Positions 11,801-23,400 of a stretch of DNA of 64,000 nt are shown in pieces. Every line of letters starts with the position of its first letter. The stretch's first letter is position 1. Location: positions 10,097,971-10,161,970 of the forward strand of contig OX336338.1 of assembly GCA_946902875.1 (NCBI GenBank), written 5' to 3'. Both the position numbers and the translations under genes were made by a program. Source of the stretch: Nematopogon swammerdamellus. Lineage: Eukaryota > Arthropoda > Insecta > Lepidoptera > Adelidae. The notes beneath the pieces were generated by a model, which saw only the letters and a program-made list of their open reading frames with translations, was not told where the DNA came from and made no database searches.

Positions 11801-14800
11801 AGGGAAGCCCTGACATGACACCTAGTTCACCCGGTGTTATGGGCTGACATCACGGATGTTGTAGGTGATGTAGCCAACCGTGTCAGTTTCCATAAAAAAA
11901 AATATATGTGCATCCAAATCCACTAGCGAGACATCTGATTAGATACGAAGAATCGAGAAGACTTAAAAGAATCATGCCCCGGGGCCCAGGACCTGCTACA
12001 GGGGGCTGAAAGATAATCCCTGATACAAAAGTCAAAAGCTGACATTGGATGTCTCAACAGAGACAGATGAGTCAGCAAGAAAAAAGGGGATATAAAAAAT
12101 GGATTCGCAAAGTCGATGGGAGATGATCGTAGACTCCTGTGAGTTTACCCACTCCACACTTTTTGTGCTCATGTAATAATAATTAATGAACACACTCAAC
12201 TCTCCAGCACGCTTGAGTTTTTTTTTAGTTTTTAGTTTTACTAGTGTGTATTCCGCCACCTACCCAAACCGCGCTAAACTTAGAGCAGTGGCGATGCCGA
12301 GAAACCACAAATCCCAGGCCTTCGAAACCAATAGATAGTAAAAAAAAAATTCTTTTTGTCGTAACCAAATCTGTTACAACTTCTTCTAAAAGTGATGCTT
12401 TCAGGTTAATTTCCTCCCGTAAAAATCGTGCATAGCCGACTTATATTTCCTCTTTTCTGTCCATTGGTCCTTCTACATATCGACCCCATTTATTAAACCT
12501 TAGGTATATATAAGAACTGAAACCCGATATGGTAGTACAATATCAGGTTCCTTGGACCTTGACCTAATTACAATTAAGTAGTACTAACTTAGTACCTACA
12601 AAGGCAATCTCTTTAGCGCTCGCTTGTATAGTCTGTTATCTAAAACTGTTGCCCGAGTTGCAGAACGTGCAGTCTGTGCAGTTTGTTGTGCTGTGGTCTG
12701 TGCATTCGCATCAGCAAGGTCATTCTGTGTAGTAAATACTTAACAAACTGCTGACGTGCCGAGCGTCGTAGTGACATTCATCGCCAAGCTGTCTGGTGCC
12801 ACCAATTACAAGAAGTGCCACCTGTACAAAATCGTAACAATGAATGAAGTCAAAGTTTTACATACAAATTATCATTACTATTCTGCGAATTTGTATGCAT
12901 ATTCTGATTATTATACGAGGGTAGATCCAAAAGTTCGTGGCCTAACATAGAAAGAGCCATGACATTTTTTTAAATCTACCCTCATTTGTTAGTACGATTC
13001 TTCAGTAATAAATTTGCGAAGTTTAGTTGCGATACTGCAAGCCATATTTTTTTCGTGATTATTTGTCAACGCTATCTGACAAGATTTTCAATAATGGAGA
13101 AAATTTAACACCGAGCAGTGATGAAATACTTCCATAAAAAAGGCATGTCGCCAAAAGATTTCCATCATGATCACCATCATATTGGGGGAGTCTGCTCCAT
13201 TGTATTCAAGTGTCAAAAAGTGGTTAGCTGAGTTTAAGCGGGGTCGGGAGAGCATTCAAGATGACCCTAGGAGCGGAAGGCCTTCGACGTCTACCACTAA
13301 GGGAAACGTCAATAAAATATGTGATCTGATACTGAGTGATCGAAGATTGACCATCAATAAGATAGCTGAGATCACAGGCATTAGTTATGGTCGGGTACAA
13401 AACATTATATCGGAAGAATGGGGTTCCATAAGGTTTCTGCTCGTTGGGTCCCAAGATTGCTTTCAGCTGAACAAAAACGACAATTTCCCGCGATTCTTTG
13501 GAACTTTTTGAGGCAGATCCCGAGGATTTTTTGTCCAGTCTCTTTATGGATGAAAGCAGGGTTCACCACCATACTCCTGAATCGAAACAACAATCGAATC
13601 AGTAGAAAAGATCTGGCTCACCCACTCCGAAGAAGGCTAAGGTCGTTTTGTCGACCAATAAAGTCATGGCTTCAGTTTTCTGGGATGCGAAGGGGATTAT
13701 TTTCGTGGATTATTTACCAAAAGGCGAAACTATAAATTCAAAATATTATTGCAACCTTTTGCGAAGACTTCAGGAAGAAATCAAAGAAAAAATCCCAGGG
13801 TTGCTGCGGAAGAAAGTGTTGTTCCATCAAGACGGCTGAATCAATGTCTGAAATCCATAATTTTGGCTATGAATTATTGCCCCACACACCTTATTCGCCG
13901 GATTTAGCCCCCTAGGATTACCACCTTTTTCCAAATTTAAAAAAACACTTAGATGGCTAGAAATTTTCGACCAAAGAAGAGGTGATAGCCGCAGTAAATG
14001 AGTATTTTGATGACCTTCCGGAATAATTTATTTTCGAAGGTATAAACAAGTTGCAGGTCAGGTGGAAAAAGTGAATTGGCATTGATGGAGACTATGTCGA
14101 AAAATAAAAATTGATTTGGACCCACTTTTCTTCAATTTCATGGTCGGGCTTGAAAGTTTTGGATTCACCCTCGTATCTCAGCAAATGTAAAATGCAAATA
14201 CTTATTCACATTATGAATCCAAATCATAGTTTTGAGCGGAGAAGAAAAAGTATGACAAAATGGACATCACATCGACAGCGCTTAGTCGTAGTCCTCCCTC
14301 TCACTGGCCTGTTTTATTAAAAACGTTTATAGTTTGACTTAGATATACAAACATCAGTCCTCGGCCTCGGCAACTCTAAGCAGCTCGGTCTTCAGCCTCA
14401 CACTCTAAAATTTACTTTATTTGAGAAATTATATAATTTTACCGAAAGCACCTTGGCGTTCAACCTAAATACATACATACTGGCTGTCACACATGTTTCC
14501 CAGTGGTGTAGCCAGAGACAACGGATCTCCACGTACCACGATCCTGACGCACCTCTGCCGCCTCTTCCACTCTCATAATGTTCTTCGTACATGCTCATCG
14601 GTTTCACCTTTTTGAGCACATACCCAATCTGGTCCAGGTACGTGCGTTAGGTTAGGTTTTTCTTCCTTTCCGCTATTCCACTCACATTCGCTCCATAGAG
14701 TTCCTTCGTTAGTGTCATATCCATTCTTCCAACATGACCGAACCACCGAAGCATTCCTGTGAATATATTCTTTCAAACCACAACACTCGAACTACACTAT

Positions 14801-17411
14801 TTCTTAATCTATCTTTCATTGTAACTCACACATAACATACTCCTAAACGTACAACCTTCCGTAATTATTTATTTTCTTCTAGCTAGAAATTATATCGATC
14901 TCTGATCCTAGTGACACAACAAAGCGTCTTTGAAATACTGAAACCGACTGCGCCAAAATTCGAGGGTGCGCAGAATGAAGCGGGGACAGTCAGTGGGGGG
15001 AGCGACGACCTAAAATGGCGTCCATCACCAAGTCTCGAAATCAACTGAGAAATCTGTTAGTTTTTTTTTCTCTGTGTTTGCGTGTATTTTTTTAATGCCA
15101 AAAGTAGGCCGCGTCGCCTGGACGATTTCGTCCTGGCGACACCGGAGCAGTTAACTAATAACTCGACAACGGTTCAATTAATTTATAAGCAGTTTTCACC
15201 AACATAATTGTAATATAATTTTAATTACAATTAAACTTGTTTTAGTGTCTAGAAAAACAGAAAATAAAAACAATACAATAGTGTCCGACCTGTCGACGTC
15301 AGAAAAAAAAAATAGGGCATTAATACCAAAAAAACTAGCCAAGTGCGAGTCGGACTCGTGCCCCGAGGGTTCCGTACCAACTACCACCACACAAAATATT
15401 TGTGTTATATATTTACCAAAAAAAAAAAACAGTGTTTCCTTTCATTCAGTTTGGGATTCTTAGCGCAGGCTTGACTCACATTTAGCTGATTTTTATTATT
15501 TGGGGTCGCCCACAAATTACGTAAAATTCTCAAATTTTCGACACCTCCTGGCCCACGTACCAGGACCGTAACGCATGGCCGGAACCCCCCTCCCCTGCCC
15601 CCTCCCCCCTTCCATTCCCTTACGTAACGGGCACTTTGTACAAAGTTTTGGCACGAGACGGCTCACTCTTCGAGTCGATTATTACAGATAATCAGTAGAT
15701 TTCCCTTTTAAAATCGGAAGGTTCGGGAACGCTGGTGAGCTGTGATTGTGAATACCACTCGCGCTCGCTTGGATCAAAGCTGCCACCTTTCCGTTGTAAA
15801 TGGTGCGCGAGTTTATATTCAAAACATGTAAAAAAATTTTACACAACTGCTTGATGATTTTGATTTAATTATGTATGTATGTATGTTTCTTTATTAATAT
15901 ATCATAACTTCTAATTGGTTGAACAGATTAGAAGTGTGTGGTAATTTTAGAATTCGAATATCATGCATGAGTGACTTAGGGTACCTAAAACTGTCCAAAT
16001 ATGTGAAACATTTTCAGTTGTGTGACCGACGCGCCAAGTCTTTCTTTTTTCAACGGATAGGGCTGGCGATTCTAAGGGGCAACGCTGCCAGCATATTGGG
16101 CACTGTGGGAGAGTCGGCTGAATTGGATGAAATATTTTACTTACAGTAGCCAGTGTTTTACTTACAGTCAGCCTCCTCGGTAGCTCAGTGGTGCGGTCGG
16201 TCGACTGTTGTTAAGCAACGCTGAGCGCGGTCAGTACTTTGATGAGTGACCGCTCGACCATTGGAGGCTGATAGTGGTTCGTATTCCACGATAAACTGTA
16301 GGTCCCTTTCCTTCTTACCTTACTAGGTGGTAGGGTTTATTTCGGCCGGGTTGATACCACCGCACTGAACGAAACGTGCGTCGAAACGTTTATTTAAATA
16401 GTTCGTGTTTTCCGTCCAGTTCAGGTAGCCGACATGAAATGAAGGGAAGCACTGACATGGCACCTAGTTCACCCGGTGTCGTGGGCTGACATCATGGATG
16501 TTGTAGGTGATGTAGCCAACCGTGTTAGTTTCCATAAAAAAAAAGTGAACTTTTTCTATCGGTCTTTTTCTAACCTTTCTCTATGCGTCAACGGCACAGT
16601 GTAGAAACACAAATTCCGTTTCCTCCTTCTTTCCACCTTACACTTAATTAGTTCACATCAGATCACTTTTTTGCTTTTCTAAAATAGTGACGTAACGCCA
16701 ATCTTGACCTAATTGTCTCTCTAAAAAAAAATTATATATAAAAAAACTATTAACTTTTCATTTCAAATTAAATATAAAAAATAGGGCTTTCTCTGAAATG
16801 TTTATTGTTAAGAGATTTTATAATTATTGAAAAAAAAACTTTTATTTTTATTAGGGATAAAATAAAATGGTGGGTCAAGGGCCAGAAGGCAGCCCTGCTC
16901 GACACTGCACGCATCGTCCGGAGGTTTCTCTCCTTAGGGCCCGACCATCGGTAGCTTGGGTTCGCCCCGCCGCCGGTGGTGGAAACTCCGTTAATTTTTA
17001 TATTAATTTTAGGTTTTAATTTTTAAAAAATTTTCAATTTGTATAAAAAGGAATGTGTAAATAAATGGATAACAATAAATAAAATAGTAAATTTTAAGTA
17101 GTTAACCCCTTAATTTTTCCTTTTTCTTTTTTGTTATTTGTTAGGATATCCGCCAAACACAAATATTTATATAGGTACCTATTACTGTTCAAAAGATACA
17201 GCCCTCTAACTAAATGTAGGACAGACAGCCTAGGCTTAGTTAGAGTAATAAAATGTGTAATAAAAATTACCCAAATATAGATATAATGCCTATATATACC
17301 TACACGTAACACATATATTATATATGCTGGCCTTATTCTTTTAAATTTTTAAGGTTCCGTACCTCGAAAGAGGAAAAAACGGAACCCTTATAGGATCACT
17401 TTATTGCCCGT

Positions 17412-17442
<31 letters not shown>

Positions 17443-20400
17443 TCTGTCTGTCTGTCTGTCAAGAGACCCTTTTTCTCAGGAACGGGTAGAGGTATCAAGT
17501 TGAAATTAATATCAAATACTAAGATTTACGTTTCCTCAGAGGTGTAAAAAATTTAAGCTTCTAAGTCAACGCAATCACTAGATACGGCCATTTAAGTCAC
17601 ATATTTTACTACTGGCAAATCCAATCAAAACCTATACTATAGAGTACTTCTCGTTAACCTAGAATCATGAAATTTGGTAAGAAGCAAGGTCTCATACATA
17701 GGGCACACTAAAAGTTTCCGGAATTGGCCACTTACATAAACAATATTTAAAAAGTAATTACAACATTTGAAAATGGAACTCTTTGGCTGTAGAATGCAGT
17801 TTGTTTCATCTGACTGTCAATTGTTTTTCCATTGTGGCGCCATTTTAAAAATTGCGTGTCTACAATAACATAAATTTAACCCGGGAAAATTTTCGTAGTA
17901 TGATTTTCTACGATTTTAAGTGTAATTTGACAGCTCATCAGAGCCACGCTCGGCTTCAATCTGCTTTTGGCGATGAAGCACCATGCAAGACGACTATTTA
18001 TTGCTGGTTTGCAGAATTCAAGCGCGGTCGTGTCAATCTCAGTGACGAATCTCGCGATGGTCGCCCGTCCACCGCTGTGAACAACAAAAACATCGATGCT
18101 GTGCGCCGTATGATCGAAACAGACAGGCATGTGACCTACCATGAGATTCGGGCATCCTTAGACATAGGCATGAGTCAAATACAATCAATCCTACACAAAC
18201 ATTTGGGTGTGATAAAGCTGTGCTCGCGGTGGATCCCACACAATTTGACCGAGGCTCAAAAAACGCACCGCGTCACTTGGTGCAATGCCATGCTTACCAG
18301 ATTCAACAAAGGCGCTTCAAATTTGGTGTGGGACATAGTAACAGGTGACGGCACCTTGTAACTTTTTTCTGTTCCCAAACATTAAGAACCAATTACGCGG
18401 TCAACGATATTCATCACCAGAAGAGGCTGTCGAAGAATATGAAAAACACGTTTCTGAGGTCACCACGGAGGAGTGGCACAAAAGTTTTCAAAATTGGTTT
18501 AATCGTATGAAAAAGTGCATTTACGCAAAGGGAGAATATTTTGAGAAACAATAAATTCATTTTTGACCTTTAATAGTATTTTATTCCTATTAATTCCGGA
18601 AACTTTTAGTGTGCCCCACGTAGCACAAGTAAAGGAAACAATCCGAAAATTGAAAAATTTTACTTATATATATATTTAAAAAAATTGTGTTTGTTTTGTA
18701 TGTCAAGACCTTTTTCTCAGGGACAGATGAATATATCAAATTGAAATAAATTTGAAATACTAAGGTCTACGATCTCTTTAAGGTGTAGAAAATATAAGCT
18801 TCTAAATCAACACAATCAAAAGATTGTGTCAGATTTCATATTCGCAAACTCACTCAAATCAAATCAAAACCTATAGGGTATTTTCCGTTAACCTAGAATA
18901 ATGAAATTTGGTAAGAAGCAAGGTCTCATCGAACAAGTAAAGGAAACAATCCGAAAATTTTAAATTTGTATTTATATCGGCATTAAAAAAAAATTTGTTT
19001 GTTTTGTATGTCAAGACCTTTTTCTCAGGAACAGATGAAGATATCAAATTGAAATAAATATTAAATACTAAGGTCTACGATCTCTTTAAGGTGTAGAAAA
19101 TGCAAGCATCTAAATCAACGCAATCAAAAGATACGGCCATCTAAGTCAGATTTCATACTCACAAACTCAGTCAAATCAAATCAAAACCTATAGGGTATTT
19201 CCCGTCAACCTAGAATCATAAAATTTGGTAAGAAGCAAGGTCTCATAGCACAAGTAAAGGAAAAAATCCGAAAATTTTAAACTTGTAGTTATATGATATT
19301 TAAAAAAAATTGCTTGTTTTGTATGTAAAAACCCTTTTTTTCAGGAACGAGTCAAGATATCAAATTGAAATTAATATGAAATACTAAGGTCTGCGATCCA
19401 TTCGAGTTATAGAAAATGAAAGCTTCTAAATTACCATAATCAAAAGATACGACTATTTATGTCAAATTTTAATACTTGCAAACTCACTCAAATGAAATCA
19501 AAACCTATAGGGTACTTGCCGATGACCTAGAGAAATGAAATTTGGCAAGAAGCAAGGTCTCACATCACAAGTAAAGGAAAAATCCGAAAATTGTTTTATA
19601 GTTATGTCATATAATAAATAGGCATATTTTTGTATATTTCAACTGCACGAATGTCTGAGAGTCAAACCATTGGTGTCTTTTTTATTTAGGCGTTTCGTGA
19701 TTTTTCAAAACACAATTATTTTTGTACATATAATACATAATTCAAATATATTGTGTGATGGTACGGAACCATCGGTGCGCGAGTCCAACTCGCACTTGGC
19801 GACTTTTTTATTTTTGGTTTCGGCTATGATTTTGTTTCCATATTTTTGTTTTCGGCCGAATATTCTGTCCGTCTACTTGCCACGTTGGAACAACCCAGAT
19901 GTAGGGTATAAGGGGTTCCCTGGATCCAGAGATGCTGGATCGACACATGTGTAAGGAAGGTGTAACGGGTTCTCGAGACCTTCGACGCTGTATTGACGCT
20001 AGTGTAAGAGGTCTCCGGGACCTAATGGCACTGGATCACGCGAGTGTATAGGGCAGTGATTCGCAAACTGGGTGCCGCGGCACCCCGGGGTGCCGCGAAC
20101 CTACGCCAGGGGTGCCGCGAAAAAGTAGACATTATTTGACCGAGCGAGCGCGAAGCGTCTCCGTTTCAGCTTGGGCAAAAATGCGTACGTATGTCCGGAT
20201 GTCCGGCTGTTTCTCAACAAGTTTTTGGTAATTTTTCAAAATCGCTGAGCCATGGGGGTTGAGGTGCGCCGGTGAAAATTTATTCAGTTTTAAGCTATGC
20301 AAAAACAGACTCGCGAGGTCAACAGCTCAGAGAGCCACTCACTAGTAGTAAATAATTAAATTCAAAATAAGTATAAAAGTAATGTACCTACCTACATACT

Positions 20401-23400
20401 TAATCGAAATAATAATGAAACATTTACATTTCGATGAGTAACTTTTACGCATCGAAAAATTGTGTTTTTTATTCCTTTCGAAAATATTACTTGATTTACA
20501 TATTTGCATGCTTCGTTTATCACAGTTCAGATATGATGCCTATGAAAGACACCAAGCGAATATTGAAGCGGTGTGCCGCACAATTTCTTGAACGGGTTAA
20601 GGGCGCACTATGGATCGAGAAACGGCCTCCATAGTATTAGGAGATTTTTTTCGCAAACTAGATTTTTTTTTAAAAACTGTTTTTGTTATATTTAGAGTTA
20701 CATAAGATAATACCAAATGTATAGTTGTAGTGATATCAGTCAAGTAGATATTTTATTAAAAATACTTGAAGTTTTCAGTTGTATGGGACGGAGAATGTTT
20801 AGTCGATTTTTTCAAAAGTCTTTCGAGGTGTCGCAGATCTTTTAATACATCATGAAGTAGACCACGAGTGTAATAAGACCACATAAAAACTGTAACCCAA
20901 TTCGACCCGGTATAGAAAATATCTAAGTCCGAATTTATAAATTTTCGTCTATTTTCTTTATACATTATTTCTGGTTTAACTTTACAGTTAATTACATTTT
21001 CTTATGTTTTGTGATTGCCAAGTGTGTAAGTTATACTAATTGGTAAATTATGTAACAACTATACCTACCACTGTGGTCGAAAATACCCTCCAATATTTGT
21101 AGCGTTTTAAATGTTTATTTGTTATTCATAATTGATTTGAGGACATATTAAATAAACAAATATGTGAAGACGCGTAGCTTGACAGTACGTATGTATTTTA
21201 GGTTCAAATATATAAAGTATATATATATATATATTTTTTATATTTTAAAATTTGCAATGTATGGGACGGGGAACATTATATTTATTTTGCCGGACTACAA
21301 AGATGTGTCAAACTCTTATTAGCAAGGTTGTGTAGCACAACATAAAAATAAACACACTCAGTAAAAAAAAATTTAGAAAGGTGCAGCCTTCCGAGTATCG
21401 ACAGGTCAAAGTATAGCATTTTTTACCTTTTTTCTTTAACAGTAATTTTTGGTTACATTATGATTGTACAATCATTAAGCAGGTATGCAAATATGTGAGG
21501 CATATAATTCTATATCAGATATGTACACACCATTCCGATTAACAGTGTAAAAAAATAGCAATATTTTTATTTAATAAAACTGAAAACATTATAGTACATT
21601 ATTCGAAACTGTTAAGAACTAACAAAGTCTTAACAGTAACGTGATGTTGAACGTGACGGAAAAGAGGCTGTACAAAAAAAAATGTGAACAGTTGCACTTT
21701 CTCAAGATGTTAAAAAATTTTCTATTCAAAATTATTCACCAAAATAAATACAAGGTTGAATAAAAACAGAACAAATTAATAAACCGAACTTATAAATAAA
21801 AGATTCACCAAAATAAATTTTATAAAAAAAATGTTTTATATAAATACAAGGCTTTGTAGCTCATTCATTATGACGACGCATTAGAAACTAATTACCATTC
21901 GGTAAGATGAAAACATTCCCACATCCCTGTTTGTGAAACCCCACTATATTGGTAAAAACCGGTTTAGTACATCAGGTGGTGTCCTTTGGTCGCGAATTTC
22001 AGTTTAGTATGTTCAACGCGCGTAAGGGACGGATCTCTCCTTTCGAAACGAGTTATCGCTGTTTTCAAATACTTTCCTTCCTGCATTATTACTTGAAAAC
22101 TAGGTACATTTTCGGTTCGAACTCTAACATTTTACAAAATGAAAGAGTTTAAATCAAATCTGAACCTTTTTGTTTTCTTAAAAAACGGGCAAGGCTTCTC
22201 CGACCCAAACATACTATTTAACAAGTTTTCCGTTCATATATCTGATGAAAACCGTGATCAATTCAAGTGTTTTTGTAAAACCTACTTGTCTAATATGTAT
22301 AAAAAGTGGAAAAGTACAAATTATTCGTTCAGTTTCTTCAAATGCAAATTTGAAACATGGTTGACGTCAGACATAAAGTGGCCCGAATATGTTCAAAACA
22401 TACCTCAAGAACCAAGACATGAGGAAGCGGAAACATTCGTGCCGCAATCACCAGCATTCAGAAGCTTCAACATCTCCTAAACCAGAGTTCAGTCCTCGAA
22501 AACAATTCCACGAACTTCACTACCAGCAAAAAAGGCGCAGAACCGCACATCTGTGTACGGAAAATGACTTCAACGAGCTCGCATTCGCTGCGGTGAGTAA
22601 AGGTATTAATACGGAAAGACATGGTGTTGCTAAGGTGCTTAAGTTTCTTCTGGAAAATTCAGATGAGGTTGGTAGAATAAAGGAATACATTCAAGTTAAA
22701 ATAAAAACACAATACTCGCCGGAGAAAGCCCTCAGCCTCTTCAGTTCCCAGCAACTCTCCAAATCGCAATACTGCGAACTACGGGCAACGGCAATTGAAG
22801 GAGGAGTTGAACTGTATCCCTTATAGTATCAGCTCCAAAAAGAAGGTCGAGTGTTACCGTCCGAAAGAAAGTGTCAAGGTCACGGAAGTGGAAGCACGTG
22901 TTTTTACAGCATACAATAATGCAGGAAGGAAAGTATTTGAAAACAGCGATAACTCGTGTCGAAAGGAGAGATCCGTCACTTACGCGCGTTGAACAGATAA
23001 TAAACTGAAATTCGCGACCAAAGGACACTAATTACCGGTTTTTACAAATATATTGGGGTTTCACAAACAGGGATGTGGGAATGTTTTTGTCTTACCGAAT
23101 GATAATTAGTATCTAATGCGTCGTCATAATGAATGAGCTGCAAAGCCTTGTATGTATGTTCTATTCTAAGACTGTAAATTATATTTAAAGGAAAGAAAAC
23201 AAAAATCTACAAATTCAGACTTACATATTTATTTACGTATCTACAAATTCAGACTTACTTATTCAGACTTTCTATACCGGCTCGAATTTTATATAAAACA
23301 ATTTTTTTATAAAATTAATTTTGGTGAATCTTTTATTTATAAGTCGGTTTATTAATTTGTTCTGTTTTTATTCAACCTTGTATTTATTTTGGTGAATAAT

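Larger units (their letters stand above)
17345..19615 (+). repeat. Four-unit tandem array of a ~310-bp lepidopteran repeat, interrupted by a mariner
   Basis: Units each contain a 'gtcaagacc.tttttctcagg' block, starting at about 17461, 18703, 19012 and 19327 (spacings of about 309-316 bp once the mariner at 17697-18620 is removed). Each unit ends 'gaagcaaggtctcata' plus 'gcacaagtaaagg'. The array opens with 'aaggttccgtacctcgaaag' and a (TGGC)n(TGTC)n microsatellite at 17410-17460. No coding frame. Confidence 0.85.

Noticed and set aside
15335..19805. Single giant element bounded by the inverted 'gccaagtgcgagt' ends
   Set aside because: Ends are inverted, but the interior holds unrelated SINE, LINE and tandem arrays, and no target duplication was found; two independent copies of an abundant repeat are simpler.
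20756..20965. 69-codon frame present twice (also 24173-24382) suggesting a gene pair
   Set aside because: Both copies lie in the arms of one fold-back element, so they are similar because the arms are; no family recognised.
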